From the NCBI GenBank assembly GCA_016748015.1, contig JAAOMT010000777.1:477393-541392 (forward strand): DNA of 64,000 bases. The letters run 5' to 3'. Position numbers and translations under genes: made by a program. Below, piece after piece: positions 46,421 through 58,559 of the stretch (position 1 is its first letter; every line of letters begins with the position of its first letter). The stretch comes from Geosiphon pyriformis (taxonomy: Eukaryota > Glomeromycota > Glomeromycetes > Archaeosporales > Geosiphonaceae). The notes beneath the pieces are model-generated. The model saw nothing but the letters and a program-made list of their open reading frames with translations, had not been told where the DNA came from and searched no databases.

Positions 46421-48720
46421 TTACTATTTTAACAAAGTGTGCCTAAACACTATCTAATACACTGCACCACTATGAAATTACAAATTAGATGTGTCTCACA
46501 CTCTTTCTACATGTAACCAACCACCTGAGTCAGTCAAAGTACCAATTAAACTGAATTAAAAGAAGCTGGAAGGAAACCCAGCTTACCAAGTCTCTTAATA
46601 ATATCATTCAAATTTCTAGAATTAAAAATAAACTTATTAAAAAACAATCTAGTTTTTTTACTGCTATTTTTAACTTTAGGACCACACATTTACCACAAAG
46701 CAACTGCATGGTTAATTGTATCATCACTCAATAGAGAAGTCTTGGCAGCACCAATATTATCATCATCAAGATCACCAAACTTCACCTCAGCCTTAAGACT
46801 GGCAAAATTCTTAAACACACTAACCAAAAGATCAGCAAAGCCCTTGAAGACATTATACATAGTCAAGAAATCTTTCTCAACTTTTAGAGTCTTGACAGTA
46901 TTATCATTCAAAAGAGTAGTAACCAAAGAACCAATTGGCTCAATAACAAACTTAACCAAAGCAGTCAAATCCAAAATCTGTTTTTTCATAGAATTCAATC
47001 TAAGCTCAACAGCAGAGTCAGCAATGGAAGCAGCAAAGAATGCAGCAAGTGAAGAAGCCAGCAGATCAAAAGCCACTAAAGGAAAAAATCCAGAAACATT
47101 TAGAGAGACAGAAACTTTAGCATAAAAAACATTACTCACAACATGTAGGTTGAATACTTTGGGAGTCTTAAGAGGAGAAGGCAAGGACATTTTACAATCA
47201 ACAGCCAGATAGCCAGTCCCTTGGCACCTAAAACAGTGCTTACAACCAGGAGTTTTCCACCAGATACGGCACTTTTTTAGTATACCAGTTTTGATAATAG
47301 CAAAATTCAAATCAGCTTGAAAGCCAAATGTGACCAAAGCAAAGTGGAAACAATAATCAGAATCAGGAAACCAAGGAATAAAACAAGTCTGACCACCAAC
47401 TTGAGAAATCATATCACTGATTTCAAAAGCAGTGCAACCAGAAGGAAGGTTAACCAACTTGGCCTTAAACTTATTATGAGACACAATTGTTTCTTGTTGA
47501 TTTATAAAAGGAAGAATCCGAACACTATCTTTGCTTACCAAAACTGACCAGTAATTAAGAGCAAATGTAACAGCAACCAAATTCTCAAAATGAATCACTA
47601 CATATTGCCAAATGTCAGCAGACTTTAGCACAACACAAGTAACCATACCAAAAACACTTAAAGCTGTCTTAATGTCAGCAGCAGATACACCCAAGAGCAT
47701 ATTATATAGCGCAACAACAACAGAAGGGAAATCAGACTCAGAAACTACCAAAGACTTGGCAATTTTGAGAATGGCCAAATATACAAAGCTTGTAAGCTCA
47801 ACCAAAGATGCAACTTTCAAAGACACTTAAGAAGCAAACTCCACACAAAACAGCTTCATATTGTCTTTTAATACTGACTTTGCACCCAAGAATTCATGTA
47901 CTGACTGAAAAACAGTCTTAACATAAGCCAATTTGATCTTAAAAGTAGCACCAGGCACCAGAGTAGAGGCCACCCACCTAGCAAACCTTTAATAACTAGC
48001 AATAGTTTTCTAAGCACCACTAGAAGTAGCACCAGAAACTAGAAGAGAAGATAATTCAGTTTCCATTTGATCAGTCCAGTTCTCAAGAACAGGTAACCTA
48101 ACAGGAAGAGATTGTTTTGCTTTTAAAACTGGTAAAGATCTACTAAAAGACACCACATTTGGCAACACAGCCAGTAGTTGATCTTGGCCCATCTTGGACA
48201 ATGTGTCTGATGATGCTATAGAAATCTCATCCAAGATTTCATTGGAAACCACAAAAGGGTTTGGTGTAACAATAGCAGAGGTAAGCAACTGCTCCTACTT
48301 TTCTGAACTTTTGGTCTTTTTGACCATTTTCTTTAAAGAGGAGATGCTAGAAGCACCAAATATTGAAGCTATAGAGAAGAATACTAGCTTATTTACTAGT
48401 TTATTATTAAAAATTTTTGGGCTCTTTGAAGAGGTTGAGGCAATATTGGGACTAACCCAAGTGTGTCTCTTTAAGGGAACTTTGACTGGTGATAAACCAG
48501 CTAAAGATGAGAAAGTTGCTTTAGTGGCTACCAAAGATAACTTTTCACAATTACTGAATAAAGGGAAGGCTTCTAAAACGTTTTGCCTAGTTGCTTCTAC
48601 AACAAAGAGAGCTTCTCTGGTTGAAATTTTATTAGATATTTCAGGACAGATATTAGATGCAGCTTTTTTACTCTTTGCTCTGGTTATGGTCATAAAATTA
48701 AGAAGACAAAAAGTTAGCAA
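46421..48720 (-). mobile_element. LINE derivative with ORF1 only and a poly(A) tail
   Basis: Minus-strand element whose ORF1 (48693-46690) is followed directly by about 250 bp of non-coding DNA and an A tract (the T18 run near 46410-46427 on the plus strand). The 3' sequence with ACATGTAG, GTGTGAGACACATCTAAT and a TTAGATAGTGTTTAGGCAC phrase resembles the 3' UTR of the LINE end at 29552-29690. No endonuclease or RT lies between ORF1 and the tail, so the element is internally deleted. Confidence 0.65.
46690..48693 (-). pseudogene. LINE ORF1 protein with zinc knuckle (broken)
   Basis: From ATG at 48693 (MTITRAKSKKAASNICPEI) one frame runs to TAG-type ends at 46690, about 667 codons, broken by single stops at 48295, 48010 and near 47827; each (TAG, TAG, TAA) could come from CAG or CAA by one C-to-T change. 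The middle holds an RRM-like fold segment (VSAADIKTALSVFGMV, VVIHFENLVAVTFALNYWSV) and a CCHC-type knuckle CKHCFRCQGTGYLAVDC, where the His position is Tyr. The C-terminus has a helical stretch. Such ORF1 proteins bind LINE RNA. Confidence 0.75.
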
Positions 48721-48750
48721 TTTATTTATATAAACAGAAATATATAACAA

Positions 48751-49990
48751 ATTATAAAAGTTTTTTAATCTTTAAAAATTTCAAAAAATCTAAGACATTA
48801 TAATTACAAAAAATCATAATTAAAAAACCAAATAACAAATCAATATTTCTAGTATTATATTCAAAATAATTATCTATTTTATTAAATTAAATAAATACAA
48901 ACTTATATAAATTATGTTTTTTTATTAATAAAATCTATTTTAATTAAAAATTTAATCTTTTTTATATACAAATTAATTAATTAATATTATATTAAAATAC
49001 TTTAAAAAAAAATGACAAGTTTTACTTAAAAATTTAAACAAAAAAACATCTTTATAATTAAAAAAAGCATATATAATATTATTATTTAAAAACAAATAAC
49101 ATTTAAAAAAATTTTAAAAACTTTAACCAAAAACATTTAAGAAAATTAATTTTTAAACAAATCAGATAAGTAAATAAATTTGTAAATTTAAAAATTTATA
49201 TTTAAAAAGTTTATAATAAAAACAATTTTTATTTTTATTTTATAATTATTTAAATATTATTATTAGAAATCTTAATTATTTTTTTGATATTATTAATGTT
49301 AAATTTTTGTTAATTCTATTTTTAATAAAAATTGGAAAATTTTCAATAAGTTAATTTATTTTCAAAGTATTTTTTATATTTTAGACTATATATATTATTG
49401 TATTTATAATAAAATAATTAATTTTATGTTTATTACTTTATTTAATTACTTTTACAATAAAAATTAACTTTTTTACAAAAATTTTTAACTGTAAACTCTT
49501 TAATAATATGTAATTATTTTGCTGTAAAAATTAAAAATTTTGATTATAAACTAATTAATAATATAAAAAAGTAAAAAAAATATTAATTTAATAAAAAAAA
49601 TATTTTTTGTTTAAGTTTAAAATTAATTAAATTAAGATTAATAAATCAATTTTAAAATATTAATTAAAAATAATAAATTTTAAAATAATGTTTAATTATT
49701 AATTAAACTATAAAAAAAATATTTTTTTTTAAAAAAAAGTTTTTTATATTATATTATAGTATTATTTTAAGTTTTAATATTTTTTAATTATTATATTTAA
49801 TTATATTTATATATTATACAAATTAAATTATTAATTAAATAATTTTTTTTTTATCTTTTTTTTCTTCTACATTCAAAATTTTCCAAAGAGCACATTTTTG
49901 AAAAAAAGTTTTTTGCTTTTTTCTTGTTATTTTTTTTCAATATTTCTCAACTTAATAACTTTTTTATTGTAGACTTAAAAACTGTTCAAA
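48751..49990. other. AT-rich desert between two LINEs
   Basis: Nearly pure A/T with many TTAATTAAT and AAAAATTT runs; no open frame, no clear repeat unit, no target duplication that I can define. Confidence 0.6.
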
Positions 49991-50029
49991 TAGTATTATG
50001 TTTAAAAAAAAGCATCCAAAAGAGCTTTT

Positions 50030-51770
50030 CATGGTTTTGCTAATAGTTTATTTTCTTAAAAGAAAAAAATTATTCTAACTAAATTTGATTCTGGTAATAG
50101 CATGTTTTTGGATATGAATGGTGATTTTAGTAATAGTGAAAACAGTAATTCTATAACTAATATTGGTAGTGGTTTTATTTTTGATTTAGCAACTGCTACT
50201 CTTAAGACCAAAAAAATGGTTTTTGGTATAATTTTTAGTTTCCTCTTTGGTTTTTTTAATTTTGAAATGAATAAAAAAATTGGATTTTTTCTATCTTATT
50301 TAATATCTCATTAGACAGAAAATAAATAGATCTTAAAATTACCAAGATCCAAGTAGAAGTATCTATTAAAAAATTTTTTGCTTTAGATATTAATTTATTA
50401 ACTATAAAAAACAAGTTAATAACAGTAAAAATTTAAATAATTAGGAAGTTATTTTTAATAATCAATAGTTTTAAAGAGGCTACTATTTTCTTAAAATTTG
50501 AAGAGACCATTAAATCTCTGTTTACATCAAAAAAAATTATGAATAAAACTATTTTATTGGCTAAAAAAAAAGAAATCAAGATAAATAGCAATCTTAAGAA
50601 ACAAAAAATTAGATCAGATTGAACTGTGATGATTAAAAAATTTTCATGAATATGTCTAAAAAATAATTATTATAGTTTTCTTTAAGTTCAATTAAGTAGT
50701 GTCAATCTAATTACAATTAATTTGGTTATAACAAAAAACTATAGTAAAATTTGCTAAATCATATTAAACTAAGCAGCTAATATCAAGATAGTCTTTTTTA
50801 ATTGGAAAAAATTTAGTTTGTATAGCTATAACTATAAAAGATTACAGTATTAAATGTCTAAAGATTGTTTCAAAGCACTTTTATTTACTTTTTTTATAAA
50901 AATTACTGCTTATAATTTTGGAACTCTTTTGGAAAAAACTAATAAAAAAACTTGTGTCATTAATTGATTATTTAAGACCAGCAATAAGATCTGTTATGCT
51001 GTAGTTAGTTTTGAATTTAATAAAAAATTGGAATCTGCTTTTCATATAAAGCCAATTTTTGGTAATATAAAATTCTCTTGGCCTAAAATAAATTTAGTTC
51101 ATTGTAAAAAGTATAAGTATTTTGAATATTTAGCTTTAGAATATAATATATTTGGTATTTGTGTCTTATTTTCAAAGTACACATATAAAAGAATTGTTTC
51201 AAAAAAGAATTACATTTAACTAACTAAGTTGTATGCTAAAAAAAGTGTTTTTATTTTCTATTCTGCTGCTTTTAGTGACAAATTTTGGACACAAATAGTT
51301 TTACTTACTGCTTTTTTTAATAATACTTACTCTTGTTTTGGTTCTGAGTCTTTTTTTTTAATGTATTACAAATTAAAAAAAGTTTTGTAATTACTTAAAA
51401 TGTTTTATCTATTGGTACTTATTTGGTTTTTTTGGAATGTTCTTTGAAGCTTTTGGCTAATTAAGTGTCAGATATTGTGTAAAAGTTGAGCATAATAAAT
51501 CTGATGCCTTTAACACCTGTTTTTCTGCTGTATCTGTCTTTTCAGATTCTAAATTGAACAATCTATTCATATTATTTATTTTTCTTTTTTTAGTTGTTAA
51601 TAATATAATTTCAGATTTAAGTCTAAGTAGATTAAAAATTTTGACTACTAAAATAAATGAATCGAAATCTAAAATGGTGGCTTTTAAGATTTCTGTTAAT
51701 TCAGTTTTGGCAAAATTAGATCAGTTGTATGTTGACTTAATTTCTTTTGTGAATTTTTTTTATCAATAAG
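50030..51770 (+). pseudogene. LINE ORF1 (shattered)
   Basis: Recognisable pieces: 50102-50314 (MNGDFSNSENSNS, acidic Ser/Asn start), about 50340-50440 (VEVSIKKFFALDINLLTIKN), 51028-51219 (ESAFHIKPIFGNIKFSWPK and then CKKYKYFEYLALEY, a zinc knuckle whose later Cys and His positions are Tyr) and 51554-51769 (LKILTTKINESKSKMVAFK, coiled-coil end). Cys to Tyr and Gly to Glu/Lys replacements fit G-to-A changes. The layout is that of RRM/zinc-knuckle LINE ORF1 proteins. Confidence 0.6.
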
Positions 51771-51989
51771 TAATTTTGTCTAAAAAGTAGCTATATATAA
51801 TATTAAAGATATAAACAATATAATTAAACAAAAAAACATAATTAAATAGCACAAAAAATCTGACAATTGAGTTTTTATTATCATTAAGATTAAGCTAAAG
51901 AGACAGACTAGGTCTTGGATTAAGAATAGGTTTTAGGGTGTAAAAATTTTTGTTTCTGGTTTAAATACTGGTTATGTAAATACTGAAAT

Positions 51990-54900
51990 AGCAATAATAA
52001 TGAATAATGTTCTAGCTCAACATGTGTGCAAAATATTTGAGATTTCTAATTATCTTATTTTAATTTGTTTGTTGTTCAGCAGCAAAGTTTTGGCAATGAG
52101 TTTAAGTTTATATGCTAATGCTTCAGCTAAGATACAATTTGATCAGACTTGTAAAATGAATTTTTTTATTGCCAAAACAATTAATTCAAGCTTTTATGTT
52201 GTATTAGACAGTGATTTTAATGAAGATGAAAAGAAATAAAGTACAAGTTTCAAGAAGTGTTTTAATCTGGGCTTGTGTAATTTTTTTTTAAGTAAACTGG
52301 TTATTAAATGTCTTATATGATTCAATTTTAAAGATGTGGAAAAGACTATTAATTATATTTTGGTTAATAAATATCTTTCTTCAGTTGTAATAGTTCAGAG
52401 CATTAACAGTGTATCTAATTTTTTCAATACTAATCACATGATTGTCATGATTTTTTTTGGCCTAAATAGTCTTCTGAATAAACATTTAAGTATAATTCAA
52501 AAGCAAGCTAATAAAGACAGATAAAAATTTAAAATTAAAGATGCAAATAAGACTAAATAAACCTGTTTTAAGAAGTATATTTTTATTAGACTGCTAAAAG
52601 TTATGGATAAAGTTGCATGTGCAAAAAATCTTGGTAATTTAGATATTATATAAGAAAAATTAAGATGAGTAATAATAAGCTCTGCAAATACAACTTTTTT
52701 CAAACAATGTTTAAGGAATCTAAACATTCAAGGAATAAATATTCATCAAAGTTTCATGGACTAGAATTGCTAATTGCAAGAATTATAAGAGAATTAAATA
52801 CAAATAATAGGTTTGAATATGATTGTCTTTTTAAGAAATGGCTGGCAATTGATAATAAAGTGGCTTTTAAAGTAAATATTATGATTTAAAATAGTGCAGA
52901 TTCAAGAAATGTGTTGAAGCAATTATTATTAATTAAAAAAAAGTACAAAAAATCAAAGTATTATGAATTAAGAACTGTTGAAAATATGGTTATTAAGAAG
53001 TCAATTGAGAAGCAAATAGACAATTTTAGTTTTAACAAAAATAGCATAATAAAAAATGTTTTAGAATGGTTTTTTTATAAAATAGTTCTAAATCATTTGG
53101 TAATTGGTAAAAAGTTGATTCTGGAGCTGGAGAAAATAAAGCAAAGAATTAATAAAATCATAATGAATTGAACAAGAAAATAGATAGTGTTATCAGTACT
53201 ATTTGCTATATAGTTTTATCAATATTTGTTATTAAGCTATATTAAAAAAAATGCTTTTTTTGGTGTAATAAATAGTATTAGTATAAGTGAATTGGTTTTG
53301 GTAATTGATAAGTTACTTAATAATAAAGCTGTTGGTTTATTTAACATATTAAATAAACTATAAAAGCACTATAATGATAAGATATTAAGTTGTTTATTGG
53401 GTCTGTTTAACTTCTGTCTAACTTTTAGAGGAGTTTTGGTTCTTTGAAAAAGAGTGTGAGTTTTAATAATTTTCAAATTATATAATTGAAATGACATTTT
53501 AACAAACATATAGTCTATTGTCCTAATTAAAATAACTAAAAAGATTTTGTTTAAAATTTTATTAGATTTTATTTCATTTGCTTGTACAAAGTGTGATGTT
53601 TTTTGTGATAACAACTTTTTTGTTCTAAAAGATACTTTGATTTAATCTCTCATTTTTATTGTTGACTTAATAATAAAAATTTTTTTGAAAAAGAGTTGTG
53701 AAGTTTGGCTTGTTCTTTAAAATATGTGTAAGGCTTATAATTTAGTTAGTTGGTACTATTTAGAAGCTAGTTTAAGACAAATCAAGATATGTAACAGGTT
53801 TATTAAGTTTTTTAAAGATATTCACATAGACAGAGTTAATAAGATGATAATTAACTTTGGTTTTTTAAATAGTTATAATATGCTAAATAAGTTGGATTAA
53901 GACAAAATGTTTTCACCATTCTTGTAAAGAATTTTTTACAATTTTTTGTTGTGGAAAATTAAAAAACAAAAACAGTTATGTGAATACAAAATTAATATAA
54001 ACTTTGTGATAAAAACAAACAGATTAAAAGCTAGTGAAGATAAATCATTTTTCTTTATGACAAGAGCATTTATTAATAATATAATTTAGGTGAAAAATGG
54101 TCAGGCTTTAATACAGCATATTTTGAATATTGCTAGTAGATTTCTTAAGATAAATAATATTTCTATTAACAATAACAAAACTGTTGTGATTTCTATTAAT
54201 TAGATAATTGAAGTTGTATTTTTACATATTTGTAGTTAACTAATTTCTATAGCCAAATGTAATAAACATCATAGGTACTTAAAAATCTATTTGTTAACAA
54301 AAAACATGTCTAAATTTAATATTAAATTTTTTTCAAATTTGGTTTTGAGAAAAATATTGTCAGATAAGCAATTTTCATATCTGGTTTTGGCTGTCTTATA
54401 GCTTATTGTTGGTTATCAGACACAATTCAGTTTTGTTTTTAAGATTGTGTATTAAAAATAAGATGTTTTAATAAGAAAAGAGCTAAAGTTTAAGATCAAT
54501 CTATTTAAAGATTTCTCTAATGAGGCTTTGTATTATTAATCTCTCTATAGATTGAAAACATTTGAGCAGTTGTAAGCAAAAAACAAGATTGTTGCATTGA
54601 TTACATTCTCTAATACATCTAAGATTATTGGACAGTTGTTTAAACATTATTTTTTGGACTTGTAAGTTATGAAATAAGCTCTAATAAATCTTTTGCAGCA
54701 TTTTGTTAAATTAAAAATCAGTTTTGTAAATAACTTTTTAACAAATATAATGAAGATTTTTCTGAATAACAAGCTCTTTTTGGTCAATAACTTGTTCAAT
54801 GCATTTCATAATTTTAATTGTTTTTTAATATTAATAATTTTAAAAAGTTCTTTTTATTTTAATGTAATTCATTTTCTAAAGTATTTTAGTGTTGTCTTTG

Positions 54901-55336
54901 GTAACAGATTGTTAAATAAACATGGATTAGTTATGGATTGAAAAACTTTTTGCCATTAAAAAAAACTTGATTCCAAAAGTTCAGTACCATTATGGTTTGT
55001 AAAGACTTTAAACTACATAAGCAAATATTTTGTTAAATTTGGTAGAATAACTTTAGCTTCTGATTGCTTGAATTTTTTTTGCTTAAATAACTTTTCAGAT
55101 ATTCAAAAGTATTTGCATGGATTGTAAACAGATAGTTTTAATGTCTACACAGATAGTTTTTTGAAACAGTTAGGCATGTTAGGAGTTGCTAATAGGGCAG
55201 CAGTCTATTTTTTGAATATTAGAATAGGTATGAGCATTAAAGTGCATAGATTGCTGTCTTTTATAATAACTAAACTTCAAACAGTTGCCTTGGTTTTGGA
55301 ATGTGTTTTTTTGTTTTGCTTGGTAGTTGTGTATAT
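51990..55336 (+). pseudogene. LINE ORF2: endonuclease, reverse transcriptase, RNase H (dead)
   Basis: Endonuclease (AP-type) at 52000-52239: MNNVLAQHVCKIFEISNYL and the catalytic-type VVLDSDFNED. RT at about 53800-54650: MFSPFL then stop where a Trp is expected then RIFYNFLL (53908-53945), and at 54066-54100 the catalytic box AFINN, followed by II, stop and VKNGQ; the usual A-F-x-D-D is changed to N-N at 54075-54080. Downstream ISINNNKTVVISIN matches the RT thumb start. RNase H start VYTDSF at 55143 keeps its Asp, then KLQTVALVLECV has Lys where the catalytic Glu belongs. The domain is cut at 55337. Confidence 0.75.
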
Positions 55337-56326
55337 TATTACTGGAAGTTTTTTGGTCTCTTTTCTTGAATGTCATTGATGTTAATTTGCTGTGAATTCA
55401 TGTTTTCAGGAAGTAGTTGAACCTCCAGTAACTGAATTTATCTTCAAATTATCTTTTATAATTTGAACTGCTGGGCTTATAAATGGAATGGCCAATTCCA
55501 TGCCAGTTACTTTGTGTAGTTATATTGTAGTAAACATCAACTCTTTTCCAGGAATTGTTCATCTGGAAGCTCACTAAAAATGTGTAGTTACTTTGCTGTG
55601 AAAGTCAACTCTTCTACAAGAATTCTTGTCTGTAGGCTACCCAAATGATTTATAATAAGAAAAGAAAGAAAATAAAAGAAATATAAAAGAAAAAGTAAAA
55701 CTGATGATTTATGGAAGTCATTTCGGATCTAGGCCTGAAAGTGCTTTAACAGTTTACTGAAATTGGTAGCTAGTCAATTTCAAACTGTTAGTAGGAATTG
55801 GTTAATTTCAAGGGAAATAATTTAAGAATTTGGCTTTTCGAATTATTTGATATTTATTTGTCTTTTTGGGTGTAAAAGATTATTCTAATTGTTTTAAATC
55901 TGAAGTAAGATACATTTTCTCGAAGAGAAAAGCTCTTCTTTTATACAACTTGTCATAACACTATTCTATGAACTCGAACTTTGCTATTTTCTACAATTTC
56001 GCTGAACTAAAGATACATTTCAGCAAACTACAAGTTATTTCTGCGAACTATTAGATATTTTGATAAACTATCAATTATTTCGGCAAATTTCTACAAATTT
56101 TGGTGAACTTTTTGAATGTTACATAGTTCGGAGTATTGCATGATTGATCATTGCAATTAGATTACATTTGTATTATATACAAATTGGGTTATTAATTAAA
56201 TGATAATTTCGGATATTTTGCTAATGTAATAAGTGATAATTTGAAACAATAATATATGCTAATTAATGATAAGATTTATAAAGATAATTTTATGCTAAAC
56301 AATATCTCTAATTTCATCTGGTAACA
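55337..56326 (-). repeat. 3' LTR of the family B element
   Basis: Reverse complement starts TGTTACCAGATGAAATTAGA and ends CTTCCAGTAATA; 990 bp against 979 for the solo LTR. The LINE RNase H frame runs into its left edge. Confidence 0.9.
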
Positions 56327-56341
56327 TAACCTCTTCCTCAA
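56327..56341 (-). promoter_or_regulatory. Polypurine tract, family B
   Basis: Minus strand TTGAGGAAGAGGTTA directly before TGTTACCAG of the LTR. It overlaps the end of the post-integrase ORF. Confidence 0.7.
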
Positions 56342-57014
56342 GATTGAGCTCCATTAAAGTCCAAGTACTGTCTGTAATTTCCAGATAATAATCCAAAATT
56401 ATTGAAGAAATTTGGTCTGAAAATTGTTGAAATTTCAGTTCTGTGAGCTTTCCAATGTATTAAATTTTCAAAGGCTGTAAAATTGGGTTTTGTAGGACGT
56501 TTTTACAGGTGTGGAATAGGTCATAAAGTCTAAGAGCAGCTTTTAGTTTATAATGACTGTTTGTAGATCCAGCTGTTGTCTTGAATTTATTGTGGAGTTG
56601 TTTCCAAATAGCTTCTTTTGTGAGATTTGCTGCTGTAAGCTCCTGTTTTTGTTCATGAAGTGTTTTTCCAATGTAGAAATATCTATATATTGGAGTATAA
56701 TTGTAGTTTTCTTCATTAAAACACAGTTGAAGTTTTTGTTGAATAGTAGCATTTGGTGAAATACTAATAGGAGTGAGCATTAAGTTTTCTCTTAAAGCAA
56801 GCTTTAAAAGTTCTGGCAGGTGAATTCCAGAATAACTTCTTGTGTTCTTCTTATATGGGTGATATTTTTGTAAATTTGGGGCTAAATTTGTGACTACTTC
56901 TGTTTGAGTATAATTAATGTGGTTTTCAGTAACAGTAATAGATAATTCGGGTATTGTTTTTAAAGCTAACATTAGTTTTTGGGATAATTGTTGAATGTTT
57001 TAAGGAATAGTCAT
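56335..57014 (-). pseudogene. Post-integrase accessory ORF, family B
   Basis: ATG at 57014 (MTIP, one stop, then NIQQLSQKLMLALKTIPEL); open from 56972 to 56460, continuing after one TAA to the polypurine tract. The 170-codon open piece contains SGIHLPELLKLALRENLML, YNYTPIYRYFYIGKTLHEQ and LKAALRLYDLFHTCKNVL, mostly helical, soluble in appearance, without signal peptide or membrane helix. No family recognised. It occupies the position of env in retroviruses and of the accessory ORF in family A, with which it shares position and size but little obvious sequence. Confidence 0.55.
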
Positions 57015-57137
57015 TATAAAAGATTTGAAAATAAAAAGAAAATTATTTTTGGTGTATGGGTTTTTATGTTATTTTTGTTTTGTTTTTGTGAAATTGTTTC
57101 TAAATTATAAGAAGATTACTATAATAATAAATTTAAA

Positions 57138-58523
57138 TTAAGTGTTCAAGTTGGGAGGTTGTTTAATGACAACTATTGGTTCTAAATTCCAAGGAATATC
57201 TTTGGGATTGATTAAAGGGGAATGTGTGCCAATTTGTGGAATTAATGGTTCAGGATTGTTTCTGAAATTATAGTGTTTCAAACAATTTCCATGTGCAACT
57301 TTTGCTAGGATTTTGTCATCAAGTCTTAGTTTGTATAATCCGTTGTCTAGAATTTCATGAATAAAGAATGGTCCATCCCATTTATTTTCAAATTTTCCAC
57401 TCCATTGTTTTTCAGCTTTAGTTCTGTGTAAGAGAACTTTATTTCCAACTTTAAATTCGTTGATAATAGGTGGTAATTTGTTGTCATGTCTTTCTTTTTG
57501 TTGAGCTTGAGAATGTTTAATATAAGTTGCTGCTATTTGTTGTTTTTCTTCCAATGTGCTAAGCAGAGTGTAGGCTTTTCATTGTAGTGTTTTCTGGAAA
57601 TTGTTTTTATCAATTGGTTGTGCTGGGTATGTTTCTACTGTGAAACTAATTGGTAATATTGCTGTCCTTCCATAAGTTAAATCAAATGGTGTGTGTTTTG
57701 TGGTATCTTGTTTTAGTGTTCTATATGCTAGTAACATTGATGGAATAAAGATATCCCACTCTTGCTCAAAATTGGTTGAGACTTTGGCTAATGACTTACA
57801 CAATGTTCTGTTAAAACATTCTACAAGTCCATTTGTTTGTGGATGGTAGAGTAAAAACAGAGGTCTTTTGACATTGAATCGTTCGCAAATTTCTTATATC
57901 AGGTTGTTCACAAAGTGTGTTCTCTGATCGGATAAAAGTTCAATTGGACATCTGTGTTTACAAATGATATCTTTATAGATGAAATTTGCTACTGATTTTG
58001 CATCTGCTTGTTGAATGGCTTTGGCTTTAGGCCATTTAGTAAGATAGTCTACAGCTACTGCAATATAACGGTTTCCTTGAGTGGTAATAGATAGTGGTCT
58101 GACTAAATTGATACCAATTCAGTCAAAAGGTTGTCCAACTTTGATTGGATTTAATGGTTCAGTAGGGCGTGTTCCTCCTCTTTTTTGACAACTATCACAA
58201 GATTCAACATATTCATGAATGTCTTTTCTTATTCGAGACCAAAAGTAGTATTCTAGTGTTCTTTGGGTGGTATTGTCTTTTTCGAAGTGTGCTGATGAAG
58301 GATCTGAGTGCATGTTGTATAATATAGTCTCTTTTTCCTGTTCTTATATTAATCTGAGTGGTTTATTTGGGTTTTTGAAATTTTGATGATAAATAATATT
58401 GTTGTGTAGAAAATATTGTTTGGTTTGTTGTTGTAGTCGATGTTTTTCATCTGAAGACCAATCTGTTAGGATCGTTAATGTTTCCAGATATTGTTTGAGA
58501 TTGTTGTAGTTTTCGGGGTTCAT
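57138..58523 (-). pseudogene. Integrase in its own ATG-started ORF, family B
   Basis: ATG at 58523 opens MNPENYNNLKQYLETLTIL; one frame runs to the TAA at 57138, about 462 codons with a few stops. HHCC zinc domain at 58313-58170 (MHSDPSSAHFEKDN, CDSCQKRGG). The DDE core starts FD, stop, IGIN near 58095: the Trp is a stop (TGG to TGA) and the first catalytic Asp is Asn. The second Asp (IELLSDQRTHF) and the Glu (HPQTNGLVECFNR) remain. C-terminal SH3-like part: KVLLHRTKAEKQWSGKF, NGLYKLRLDDKI. The frame differs from that of RT-RNase H. Confidence 0.85.
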
Positions 58524-58559
58524 TGTTTGTTGTTTTGTTGTTAATTCAAATAAGTGTTG

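Larger units (their letters stand above)
49991..55336 (+). mobile_element. LINE retrotransposon, nearly full length, heavily decayed, 3'-truncated
   Basis: ORF1 (50030-51770) and ORF2 with endonuclease, RT and RNase H (51990-55336) are recognisable in order on the plus strand although each is shattered by stops. At 55337 a family B LTR element begins, cutting the RNase H domain, so the 3' end of the LINE lies beyond that insertion, outside the window. Base composition is strongly A/T-biased along the whole length. Confidence 0.8.

Noticed and set aside
46742-47125. 127-codon plus-strand frame
   Set aside because: Antisense of LINE ORF1, which has the zinc-knuckle signature on the minus strand.
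48194-48733. 179-codon plus-strand frame
   Set aside because: Antisense of the start of the same LINE ORF1; the minus-strand frame continues collinearly through single stops.
56335-57014. Envelope gene in the family B element
   Set aside because: Position fits env, but no signal peptide, membrane anchor or cleavage-site-like stretch is visible.
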